Shown: positions 14,245 through 22,145 of the stretch, in pieces
How the letters are laid out: every line of letters begins with the position of its first letter
How positions within the stretch are numbered: the stretch's first letter is position 1
Source of the DNA: JAGQNK01 sp964573155
GTDB taxonomy: Bacteria > Patescibacteriota > Saccharimonadia > Saccharimonadales > JAGQNK01
Direction of reading: 5' to 3'
Length of the DNA: 36,417 nt
NCBI GenBank assembly: GCA_964573155.1
Contig: CAZNIN010000004.1
Location: 1-36,417, forward strand
Position numbers and translations under genes: made by a program
Notes under the pieces: generated by a model
Seen by the model: the letters and a program-made list of their open reading frames with translations, nothing else
Database searches by the model: none
What the model was told of the DNA's origin: nothing

Positions 14245-15447
14245 ATGTCTGTAAAAAGCACAGGGGTAAAGAGCAAACAGCTTGCGACTGCGGCCAAAAC
14301 ACCGCTGCGCTTTCATGTGGTGGGGTTGCCACATACTCAGACGACGCTGGATTATGAGGTCTGCGCCTATACTGCCAAGGTGCGAAAATTTTGCAATATG
14401 ATGAAATCCCTCGGGCATGACGTGTTTCTCTATGCTTCCGAAGAAAATGAGGCCGCTTGTGACGAGCTTATCACCATTGCATCGAAGCAAGATCAACGGC
14501 GTTGGTTTGGCGACTACGATTTTCGTAACAATTTCTTTAATATCACCTGGAATGCCGGTGATGCGCATTGGCGAGAAACAAACAACAACGCAATAAAAGA
14601 AATCAAACAACGCGTCAAAAGTCGCGACTTCATCTGTATCATCGGTGGTATCTGCCAGAAACCGATCGCTGATGCTTTTCCGGATATCATGTCAGTTGAG
14701 TACGGTATTGGGTACAGCGGCACCTTTGCAAAGTACAAAGTGTTTGAATCGTATGCGTGGATGCATTATTTATACGGTGTAAGTCGCAATGACAATGGAC
14801 AGTTCTATGATGCGGTTATTCCAAATTATTTTGAACCCGAGCATTTTAAACTTCGAGAAAAAAAAGATGATTACTATTTGTTTCTCGGACGTTTAATCCC
14901 GCGTAAAGGGCCGGAAATCGCTGTTGAGGCAACGCGCCGAATTGGAGCAAGGCTCATTATGGCTGGTCAGGGTGTGAAAGGAAAACGCGGCAATACTATT
15001 TTGGGCGAAGGAATTGAATTGACCGGTGATCACATTGAACATGTTGGGCATGCTGATGTGCAAAAGCGCAAAGAGTTGCTAGCTGGTGCCAAAGCTGTGT
15101 TCATGGGTACGACATATTTGGAGCCGTTCGGTGGTGTCTCTATCGAAAGCTTACTGTCAGGTACGCCTGTTATTGCAACGGATTTTGGTGTTTTCCCCGA
15201 GAATATTCGACATGGCGAACATGGCTATCGTATCCGCACTATTGGCGAAGCAGTTTGGGCAGCCCAAAATGTAGATGGGCTCAACAACAAGAAAATGCGA
15301 GACTATGCAGTCAAAAACTTTAGTGTGGATCGTGTGCGATTCCAGTATCAGGCGTATTTTGAACAGTTGCTCACCCTGCATGAGAATGGCTTTTATTCCG
15401 ACTGGGATCATGGTGTGTCCGTTTATGAGCGTTATTCGCGGCGCTAA
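14245..15447 (+). CDS. Glycosyltransferase family 4 protein
   Basis: This 400-residue cytoplasmic retaining glycosyltransferase has a GT-B fold. The N-terminal domain opens with FHVVGLPHT (about 25-33) and contains IIGGICQKPIADAFPDI. The C-terminal nucleotide-sugar domain shows YYLFLGRLIPRKGPEIAVEA (about 211) and the GT4 signature EPFGGVSIE with its E-x7-E pair (Glu293 and Glu301), then SLLSGTPVIATDFG. There is no membrane segment. It lies in the same direction directly before the collagen-like fibre gene, 95 bp away. Because that fibre has Thr in most triplets, this enzyme could glycosylate it, as in Bacillus exosporium collagen-like proteins. That link is inferred from position only. Confidence 0.85.
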   Translation: MSVKSTGVKSKQLATAAKTPLRFHVVGLPHTQTTLDYEVCAYTAKVRKFCNMMKSLGHDVFLYASEENEAACDELITIASKQDQRRWFGDYDFRNNFFNITWNAGDAHWRETNNNAIKEIKQRVKSRDFICIIGGICQKPIADAFPDIMSVEYGIGYSGTFAKYKVFESYAWMHYLYGVSRNDNGQFYDAVIPNYFEPEHFKLREKKDDYYLFLGRLIPRKGPEIAVEATRRIGARLIMAGQGVKGKRGNTILGEGIELTGDHIEHVGHADVQKRKELLAGAKAVFMGTTYLEPFGGVSIESLLSGTPVIATDFGVFPENIRHGEHGYRIRTIGEAVWAAQNVDGLNNKKMRDYAVKNFSVDRVRFQYQAYFEQLLTLHENGFYSDWDHGVSVYERYSRR

Positions 15448-15542
15448 ACTTTACGGAGACTGTAAATGTTTGTTATGCTTAAAGCTAAGTATGTATCGAG
15501 GGAGAAACGCTGATTGTATGGTTGTAAACGAGGGGCACATAC

Positions 15543-16325
15543 ATGGCTAGGCTTCCGGTTCCCGGGCAAGACGATGGCGTATGGGGTGGTATTCTCAACG
15601 AGTTTTTGGAAACTGCCCATAAGCCCGATGGCTCAATAAAAAAAGAAGCTGTTGAAGAGCCAGTCCTGGAAATCGTTAGCTCGGTTACTGTTGGCCCGAC
15701 CGGTCCAACTGGCCCTACTGGCCCTGTTGGCGAAACCGGGCCGCAGGGAAACCAGGGGTTAACAGGTGCTACGGGCGCAACGGGTCTTATGGGTCCACAG
15801 GGTGTAACAGGTCCCACTGGCCCAGTGGGAGCTACTGGCCCACAGGGAATACAAGGATATACAGGCGCTACTGGCCCACAAGGTGTTCAGGGTGACACTG
15901 GGGCAACCGGCCCAACGGGCCAAACTGGTCCCACGGGCCCACAGGGAATACAAGGATATACAGGCGCTACTGGCCCACAGGGAATACAAGGATATACAGG
16001 CGCTACTGGCCCACAAGGTGTTCAGGGTGACACTGGGGCAACCGGCCCAACGGGCCAAACTGGTCCCATAGGCCAAACTGGTCCAACTGGCCCACAGGGC
16101 ACGCAAGGAGATACAGGCGCCACGGGTCCCACTGGACCAATAGGATTAACTGGCAACACTGGGGCAACCGGCCCAACCGGTTCGACTGGGCCTACCGGCC
16201 CGACAGGCCCTATGGGTCCTCAGGGCGAGGGGGTCTTGATAGTTGCATCTAGCTGGAATCCGGCGACCGATGGCTTGCCTGCCGGGACGCCTGCAGGAAC
16301 AATCATCTTAAGAAGGAAGCCATAG
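15543..16325 (+). CDS. Collagen-like fibre protein with phage-fibre-type N terminus
   Basis: The 260-residue protein has three parts. Residues 1-50 contain LPVPGQDDGVWGGILNEFL and a 'HKPDGSI' segment, a pattern I know from the N termini of phage tail-fibre-like and surface proteins ('LP.pG.D...WG..LN.fL...H..DG'). Residues 51-230 are 60 uninterrupted Gly-X-Y triplets; by my count 37 have Thr in the Y position (GPT, GAT, GDT, GYT). Residues 231-260 form a short cap. There is no signal peptide or anchor. The start has GAGGGG 8 nt upstream. The next gene follows after one base. A collagen triple helix made of trimers is expected, as in phage and spore fibres. Confidence 0.88.
   Translation: MARLPVPGQDDGVWGGILNEFLETAHKPDGSIKKEAVEEPVLEIVSSVTVGPTGPTGPTGPVGETGPQGNQGLTGATGATGLMGPQGVTGPTGPVGATGPQGIQGYTGATGPQGVQGDTGATGPTGQTGPTGPQGIQGYTGATGPQGIQGYTGATGPQGVQGDTGATGPTGQTGPIGQTGPTGPQGTQGDTGATGPTGPIGLTGNTGATGPTGSTGPTGPTGPMGPQGEGVLIVASSWNPATDGLPAGTPAGTIILRRKP
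15837..16068 (+). repeat. 135-bp tandem duplication inside the collagen-like gene
   Basis: About 97 bp starting at 15837 recur nearly unchanged from 15972, an offset of 135 bp (45 residues, 15 triplets). A shorter 36-bp unit also recurs at 15936 and 15972. The near-identity at DNA level, not just protein level, points to recent unequal recombination or slippage. Confidence 0.8.
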
Positions 16326-16326
16326 T

Positions 16327-16940
16327 ATGGGATTGCTGTTAGGGATAGATGGCAAGAAACGAGCGTTAGAAATAAATGCAGGTGTAGCTGTGAGTGCCGT
16401 CACGACGCTTTATATCGGGTTATTACAGAGCTCGGTTGCAGACATGGATGGAATGGACCTGGCAACGCTCGTATCGGCAGGCCAGGGCAATGNNNNNNNN
16501 NNNNNNNNNNNNNNNNNNNNNNNNNNNNNNNNNNNNNNNNNNNNNNNNNNNNNNNNNNNNNNNNNNNNNNNNNNNNNNNNNNNNNNNNNNNNGCAGACAT
16601 GGATGGAATGGACCTGGCAACGCTCGTATCGGCAGGCCAGGGCAATGAGTTTGATGGCACAGGAGGTTTTTATAGCGAGGGTCGTCAAGCAATAACGATT
16701 GGAGCGATCTTTGCTGACGCTGATGGTGCAGTTTGTTACAACGATAACGCGAGTCCTATCGAATGGGTGAATACAACCGGAGGTGATGTACATATACCCG
16801 CTTTTTTCATTACTGACGCATCAGCGGGAACAGCGGGACAGGTGTTGTGGGTCGGTGAGCCGGATGCCGGAACGGCTACGATTGGTGATACGAAAAAAGC
16901 AACCATTTCGCTGAATGATTTAATGCTCAAGGTTGACTGA
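16327..16940 (+). CDS. Small phage-tail-like protein (interrupted by an artificial N gap)
   Basis: The frame begins at ATG 16327, one base after the collagen gene, enters the N run at 16493 and resumes at 16593. The 55 bases before the gap (16438-16492) equal the 55 after it (16593-16647). Joining 16492 to 16648 gives an uninterrupted 152-residue protein ending at 16940. The product starts MGLLLGIDGKKRALEIN, with TTLYIGLLQS, then GGFYSEGRQAITIGAIF and a final strand with AGQVLWVGEPDAG. This layout resembles phage tail-fibre-associated proteins in which 'tLy.aLhta' precedes 'GY.RqaVtf'. The match is by pattern only. No signal peptide is present. Confidence 0.7.
16438..16647. other. 100-N gap flanked by an exact 55-bp duplication
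   Basis: Positions 16438-16492 and 16593-16647 are identical over 55 bases, with 100 N between (16493-16592). This is the pattern left when two contigs overlapping by an assembler k-mer of 55 are scaffolded with a default N spacer. The true sequence most likely has one copy and no gap. Confidence 0.9.
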
Positions 16941-16941
16941 T

Positions 16942-19737
16942 ATGCCGAGTAAAGTACTGACTGTTTCTCAGTCAACACATGATGGTCATTCTGTTTGGTC
17001 GAGTCGAGGAGCTGCAAGCGCCACAAATTTTACTACCACGCTTCAAGCACAGCTTGGGTGTCATCTCGCTGACACTAGTGTATTTACCCGTTTCTATATA
17101 TTTCGGTTCGGTGATGGTAGTCCCGGTTCCGGTATACCGCAAGGAGCAACAGTTGATACTGCAAAGCTAGAGATTCGGTTTAATAACGGTGCAACAGCCG
17201 GCAGTCTCCACAATCATACATATATTTGTGTCGAGAATAATTTAGATCCAGCAGGAACCGGCGCCATAACTAATGGGCAGCTTGGTACGCAGCCGTGGCA
17301 AAGGCTTGGACGTCAGTCTGCTGCAACGTCTTTGCTTGGTGCCCGCTGCGGCCCAACACATACAGGCAATCTCGCGACCGAAGGCTACGGCGTTCGCGAT
17401 CCACAGGCGCTTGTGTATCACGCATTTCAAGATGCAAGGGAAATCCCAGCTTCGAGTTGGTCCCAGACTGACGATTTTGCCGGAGCTTTACAAGCTCTTG
17501 TAAACGATCCTGGCTGGAACGGCGATTCTCAATATGTCATGATCCACATGTTTTCTGATCATCGGATCTCAGCAGGCTCAACGGGCGGTGTCGGATATTT
17601 GGGTGGCGTCACTTGGGCCAGTGGACAGTCTGGGACTGTTGGGGAGGGTAACGGTCCGGCAGCTCAAACGTATTTTTATGACCAGGGCCCCGGTACATAT
17701 CCGACGAAACTCCTCGTTGATTATACCGTTTCTACCTTACGATCGGTTGGCGGTTCAGCACAAAGCTCGGGCAATATCCGGTTATCTCCTGCGCGTTGTT
17801 TAGGAAGAATGCATGGTGTTCGAGCGGAAATTACCAATGGCGGCGCCATGATACCGGGACTTGCTAGTGGTTCAGGGGACCTGCCATTTACGGGTATGTA
17901 TGGATTCAATCCGCTGAACGGGTTGTGGGGAACAGCCGGCGAACCGCCGGGCCCAAGAGTCAAGTGGAGCGGAAGAAGACCAGGTCGCGTGGACGGCACA
18001 TCCATATTCCTAGAAGATTACGCTGGTCAGGCGCCGAAAATATGGTGGGATATTACAGCATACCAGGACGATTATGCGACAAGAGATATTTATTCTATGC
18101 GTTTTTATCATCGTTATGAGCGCGACGCAATCGTCAACATCAATAACCATGTGGCGTCTTTCAAGCTAGCGGGAAACAGGCAATTTTGGATAGAACACAA
18201 ACAATATGTGGTTGTGTATCCAAGTGATACTTTTATGGAACTCCGAGTAGCATGGTCGGGTGGTCAAACGCCCTGGACTACCTACCAGTTTCGTCCCCCG
18301 GGTGGCAATGGATATTATCGGTATGAAGTTCAGGTAGACGCATCAAAAACGCCAAAGGTCAGAGTGCGAATTTATCTCAATGACAACACAACTCCGCTCG
18401 AAACCATAGAAGCGAATCCGACCAATGTGGAAATTGACGAAGTTTTGCTAGGTGACTATAACACGGACACGATTTTCTTTAACCAGCGCATTGCTGATGT
18501 TGAAATCTGGTCAGACTACTTGTTGAATCGGCAGTATCCTGACAGTTTGACTAATACAGTCGGCACGCCCTTTGTGCCGCAAACTTGGTCGTGGTTCGGC
18601 TACGACGGAAACGAAATATTTGCACTAGACGATCTCGGTACTATTGATTCTGTCGACCCTGACGGTACGAATGTTGTCATGACCACTCCGACCAATGCTC
18701 TCACGTATGAAGACTACGAGGCAAGGATGTGGCCGGGAGACGATGCCGCGTATACAAAATATGATATGTTCTATGGTACCGGAGGGAGAAGAACTCTAGA
18801 TTTGTATATACCAAATGGTACGCCTCCAGCTGGCGGCTGGCCGGTGATTGTGTATAACCACGGGGGATTCTGGACAAGCGGTAGTAAAGCCACAATATCT
18901 GAGCAATTTGTGACGAATGCATGTATGCGAGGATATGCAGTCGCTAGTTGTAGTTATGTGTTGCTTGCCTTGCATTTGGCGGGGCTAGGTGCGTATCCTG
19001 CATGGAATCCAAGTAGTGCCACCGGACGATACCCATCCATGATTATTAACTTCAAGGAAGCTGCACATTATCTCAAAACAAAGGCATCTGCGGCGTCTGG
19101 TGGAGATGGTACATATGCAATTGATGCAAATAAGATGATTGCTTGTGGACACTCTGCGGGTGGGTACAACGCGCTCGCCGCCGCAGTAAGCCGGGATCTT
19201 ACTAATGATGGCGGTGGAAGAAATCTGACACTTGCAGGGAACACGAGTACTTTTGGTAGTCCTAATGTTCCTGATCCAGAGTTTATCGGAGTCTATTGTT
19301 TGGCTGGTCCGGTGAGCCTTAATTATCTAAAGTCATGGGATCGTTCCCATCCTGACTGGCCGATTCTAAATACAGGGGTCGGTAATATTCATGCAACAGC
19401 ACGCTTATTCAGAGGGGAGGCTATGGATACCGGTGTCGGAAATGTTGATTACTGCGGTGCGGATGACATGATACTGGCAAATGCAGCTAGAGTGCCAAGT
19501 ATTTGTTACGTATGGGGCACTGCGGATTATCTGGTTGTCAGTAAACGCATAACCCCATACTCACAGGAGGCACGTTTGGCTGAGGTTATGGCATCTGTAG
19601 CAGGAAGTCTGCCGCCGACCACCTCGTTCGAGAGCCACGAAGTGCCAGATGCGCTGCACCATACGATACAAGACGTTGACATGGATTTCCAACACTTTTT
19701 TAGGTGGTTGAGAAATCTGCCCGGTATAAACGACTAG
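16942..19737 (+). CDS. Giant multidomain surface/fibre protein with C-terminal alpha/beta-hydrolase (esterase)
   Basis: The ATG at 16942, one base after the previous stop, gives 931 residues. Residues about 20-245 form a beta-rich DNRLRE-like domain (FTRFYIFRFGDG, then ATVDTAKLEIRF). Residues about 270-545 look like a LamG/concanavalin-type beta sandwich (SMRFYHRY, FWIEHKQYVVVYPSDTFMEL, YYRYEVQVDAS, IADVEIWSDY). Residues about 605-931 are an alpha/beta-hydrolase of the esterase type: LDLYIPNG, oxyanion loop YNHGGFW near 640, nucleophile elbow GHSAGG with Ser738, an acid in GTADYLV near 860 and His906 or His907 in ALHHTIQD. It lacks a signal peptide, like phage tail fibres. It may remove acyl groups from glycans on a partner cell. 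That role is inferred. Confidence 0.85.
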   Translation: MPSKVLTVSQSTHDGHSVWSSRGAASATNFTTTLQAQLGCHLADTSVFTRFYIFRFGDGSPGSGIPQGATVDTAKLEIRFNNGATAGSLHNHTYICVENNLDPAGTGAITNGQLGTQPWQRLGRQSAATSLLGARCGPTHTGNLATEGYGVRDPQALVYHAFQDAREIPASSWSQTDDFAGALQALVNDPGWNGDSQYVMIHMFSDHRISAGSTGGVGYLGGVTWASGQSGTVGEGNGPAAQTYFYDQGPGTYPTKLLVDYTVSTLRSVGGSAQSSGNIRLSPARCLGRMHGVRAEITNGGAMIPGLASGSGDLPFTGMYGFNPLNGLWGTAGEPPGPRVKWSGRRPGRVDGTSIFLEDYAGQAPKIWWDITAYQDDYATRDIYSMRFYHRYERDAIVNINNHVASFKLAGNRQFWIEHKQYVVVYPSDTFMELRVAWSGGQTPWTTYQFRPPGGNGYYRYEVQVDASKTPKVRVRIYLNDNTTPLETIEANPTNVEIDEVLLGDYNTDTIFFNQRIADVEIWSDYLLNRQYPDSLTNTVGTPFVPQTWSWFGYDGNEIFALDDLGTIDSVDPDGTNVVMTTPTNALTYEDYEARMWPGDDAAYTKYDMFYGTGGRRTLDLYIPNGTPPAGGWPVIVYNHGGFWTSGSKATISEQFVTNACMRGYAVASCSYVLLALHLAGLGAYPAWNPSSATGRYPSMIINFKEAAHYLKTKASAASGGDGTYAIDANKMIACGHSAGGYNALAAAVSRDLTNDGGGRNLTLAGNTSTFGSPNVPDPEFIGVYCLAGPVSLNYLKSWDRSHPDWPILNTGVGNIHATARLFRGEAMDTGVGNVDYCGADDMILANAARVPSICYVWGTADYLVVSKRITPYSQEARLAEVMASVAGSLPPTTSFESHEVPDALHHTIQDVDMDFQHFFRWLRNLPGIND

Positions 19738-19752
19738 CACATTCTCATCTGT

Positions 19753-19758
19753 TATACT
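19753..19758 (+). promoter_or_regulatory. -10 box of the pheS operon
   Basis: TATACT ends 10 nt before the pheS ATG at 19769, leaving a leader of only a few nucleotides. Confidence 0.4.
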
Positions 19759-19768
19759 TTTAGGTAAT

Positions 19769-20800
19769 ATGAACTACGAAATCAAGAAGATTGCCGACGT
19801 TGCCAAGACTTTGAGGGAACGAATAAAAAAGCTGGATAACAAAGCAGAAATTCTCAAAGCAATTGAACTAAAAGCTTTGTATGCAGAAATACCGGCGTTA
19901 CCGGTTGAGCAGCGTGCTGCGTTCGGCAAGGAAATAAATGCGCTAAAGTTAGAGCTTCAGCAATTGACAGAAGGCACAGAGGTTGCGGCATCCCGGCTCA
20001 AGCCGATAGATGTAACTGCGCCTTACGACGCGAATGTTGGTGATAACAAGCCGAGGTTGCTGCCGACAGAAGACGGCAGCAAGCATCCGCTCATGACAGA
20101 AATGGATACCATCCTGGATATCTTTTACCGCATGGGTTTCAACGCCGAGGAGTCGCGTCAGATTGATGACGATTATCACATGTTCGAGAGTTTGAACTTC
20201 CCTGAAGGTCATCCGGCACGTGACGATTATGATACCTTTATGACGACCGATGGTCTAATCGCGCCAGCACATACTAGCACGATGCAAAACCGTTTCCTGC
20301 AAAAGTATAAGAAAAACCTCGAGAACGATGAGCCGATCGCAGTTGTCATTCCTGGTCGCGTATTCCGTAACGAGGACCTCGATGCCACTCACGAGCATAC
20401 TTTTTATCAGCTCGAAGGAGTGTATGTCGACAAAGGAATTAACGCCGGTCATTTAATCGCCACGCTCAAGACATTTTTGGAAGAATACTACCAACAAGAA
20501 CTGAAAGTTAAGACCCAGCCATTCTACTTCCCGTTTACTGAACCAAGCTTTGAATTTGCCATTAGTCGTCCAGAATCGTTGCGTAAAGGCACGGGTACGG
20601 AGGATGATGATTGGCTGGAGCTGTTGGGGTGCGGTATGGTGCATCCAAACGTGCTCAAGATGGCGGGTATTGACCCGAACATCTATACCGGCTTTGCATG
20701 GGGAGTGGGTGTTGATAGGCTCGTGCTCATGAAATACGGTATTGAAGACATTCGTCACTTCGAATCAGCAAAACTGGAATTCTTGAGGCAATTCGCATGA
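19769..20800 (+). CDS. pheS: Phenylalanyl-tRNA synthetase alpha subunit
   Basis: PheS is the catalytic class II subunit of the alpha2-beta2 enzyme that charges tRNA-Phe. The 343-residue protein has an N-terminal coiled coil (about 1-80), then the catalytic core: HPLMTEMDTILDIFYRMGF, PARDDYDTFMT, LIAPAHTSTMQNRF (motif 2 region preceded by 'H.S..Q'), RVFRNEDLDATHEHTFYQLEGV, FPFTEPSFEFAI and the motif 3 helix GFAWGVGVDRLVLMKYGIEDIR. Length is normal. Its stop overlaps the next start by 4 bases (ATGA). Unusually, pheT is not next; two hydrolase genes intervene. Confidence 0.97.
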   Translation: MNYEIKKIADVAKTLRERIKKLDNKAEILKAIELKALYAEIPALPVEQRAAFGKEINALKLELQQLTEGTEVAASRLKPIDVTAPYDANVGDNKPRLLPTEDGSKHPLMTEMDTILDIFYRMGFNAEESRQIDDDYHMFESLNFPEGHPARDDYDTFMTTDGLIAPAHTSTMQNRFLQKYKKNLENDEPIAVVIPGRVFRNEDLDATHEHTFYQLEGVYVDKGINAGHLIATLKTFLEEYYQQELKVKTQPFYFPFTEPSFEFAISRPESLRKGTGTEDDDWLELLGCGMVHPNVLKMAGIDPNIYTGFAWGVGVDRLVLMKYGIEDIRHFESAKLEFLRQFA

Positions 20801-21435
20801 GAGTTCTCGTTTTTGGTGACAGCATCACACAAGGTTATTGGGCAGTTGAGCACGGTTGGGTGGATAGAATACGCAAGTATTTTGACGAGCAGCAATTTCA
20901 GGACTTGCAGAACAGAGATGAGCCGACAATATTCAACTTGGGTATTTCGGCAGATACATCGAGGGATGTGCTCAGCAGGATTGATTCTGAGGTCAAGGCG
21001 CGAACTCGCTCACATCACGCGAAAAAGCCCATCGTTTTGCTACAGATAGGTACTAACGACAGCTGTCGTGAACCCGAGCAGAACAAAGTTGCTGTAGAAG
21101 AGTATCGCAAGAATTTGGCCGAAATTACCGAGAAGGTCAAAGCACTTGGGTCAAGTATCATATTTGTTGGGTCTTCCGCATGTGATGATTCTCGTACGAA
21201 TCCTGTGTCTTGGGGTGAGTATTACTACAGAAACGAGGATATTAAAAGATATGAAGAAAATATGGCTGAAACTGCAGAAACTCTTGGTGTTGCGTTCATT
21301 CCTGTCTTCAGTCAATTCAAGGCTAAACTTGAAATGGGAGAAGATTTGCTGCCTGACGGGCTTCACCCAAACGATGCCGGACATGAGTTGATTTATCATA
21401 TAGTTAAGCCAAAACTCAAGGAGCTGTTGAGATGA
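20797..21435 (+). CDS. SGNH/GDSL-family hydrolase
   Basis: This 212-residue cytoplasmic protein is a GDSL esterase/lipase-like enzyme. The four SGNH blocks are present: FGDSITQG with Ser9, a Gly in FNLGIS (Gly49), QIGTNDS with Asn87 and DGLHPND with Asp187 and His190. No signal peptide is present. Its natural ester is unknown. It overlaps pheS and the following hydrolase by 4 bases on each side, so it is translated as part of the pheS-pheT operon. Confidence 0.92.
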   Translation: MRVLVFGDSITQGYWAVEHGWVDRIRKYFDEQQFQDLQNRDEPTIFNLGISADTSRDVLSRIDSEVKARTRSHHAKKPIVLLQIGTNDSCREPEQNKVAVEEYRKNLAEITEKVKALGSSIIFVGSSACDDSRTNPVSWGEYYYRNEDIKRYEENMAETAETLGVAFIPVFSQFKAKLEMGEDLLPDGLHPNDAGHELIYHIVKPKLKELLR

Positions 21436-22145
21436 TCAAAATGGTAGAGGTGCAGGTTTCTAATGTCGGCTACGAACTATGTGCTGACTGGTATGAGACT
21501 GACGGAAATCGTGTCTTGTTAGTCCTGCCAGGCTTTACGTCAACAAAACAAAAATACGAGTCAATGGTTAAAACTCTCGTTGAGCAGACTGGATATTCTG
21601 CGCTGGTGCTTGATTATGCTGGACATGGGAATAGCCCTTTTGTACTTGATGAATTGAGTAGAGCAGACAATTTTTCAGATGTTGTGGCGGCATTTGATTG
21701 GCTCGTAAAGAACTGTGGTGATAAAAAAATAACTGTGCTTGGTACCAGCTATGGTGGGTTTCACGCTGCATATCTTACGAAGTTTCGAAAGTTTCAGGAC
21801 ATAATTTTCAGAGTACCAGCAAGTTATCCTGAGGAAACTCTATATACAAAACTTGGCGACATGCAGGATGCTCACTCGGAGGATTATCGAAATAATCCTG
21901 ATAATTATGTAAATCACTGGCTGTTTACTCACACTGATTCTGTAAAAGGCAGAGCCTTGGTGGTGACACATGAATTTGATACGATCTGTCCTCCCGTGGC
22001 TACCCAACCATTTGCTGATGCATTTGGTGCAGATACATGGGAAGCGCCTGGGTTTAAGCACGGATTTAGTGAAAGTGATGTGACTGAGGAACAGGTCGAG
22101 GATTATTATCAGAAGATTGTGGAGTGGTTAAAGCATGAAAGTTAG
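21432..22145 (+). CDS. Alpha/beta-hydrolase
   Basis: This 237-residue protein has the alpha/beta-hydrolase fold: an oxyanion strand LLVLPGFTSTKQKY (29-42), ALVLDYAGHGNS, the nucleophile elbow GTSYGG (104-109, Ser106), an acid in THEFDTICPP and a catalytic His in GFKHGF near the C terminus. An alternative ATG lies at 21441. It has no signal peptide. It starts in the SGNH gene's stop codon and its own end overlaps the pheT start by 11 bases. The role is unknown; the DYAGHG form recalls serine aminopeptidase and acylglycerol lipase-like members. Confidence 0.9.
   Translation: MIKMVEVQVSNVGYELCADWYETDGNRVLLVLPGFTSTKQKYESMVKTLVEQTGYSALVLDYAGHGNSPFVLDELSRADNFSDVVAAFDWLVKNCGDKKITVLGTSYGGFHAAYLTKFRKFQDIIFRVPASYPEETLYTKLGDMQDAHSEDYRNNPDNYVNHWLFTHTDSVKGRALVVTHEFDTICPPVATQPFADAFGADTWEAPGFKHGFSESDVTEEQVEDYYQKIVEWLKHES

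Noticed and set aside
15759..16106. Regular repeats that could suggest a CRISPR array or noncoding satellite, and open frames on the other strand
   Set aside because: The period follows codon triplets of a Gly-X-Y protein. There are no conserved repeats with unique spacers, and the other frames are by-products of the repeat.
16493..16592. Broken or frameshifted gene at the first N run
   Set aside because: The duplicated 55-bp flanks show a scaffolding artefact; the frame is continuous when collapsed.
14245..19737. Complete prophage
   Set aside because: Only fibre-type genes are present. No integrase, terminase, portal, capsid, lysis gene or attachment-site repeat was found in the window.
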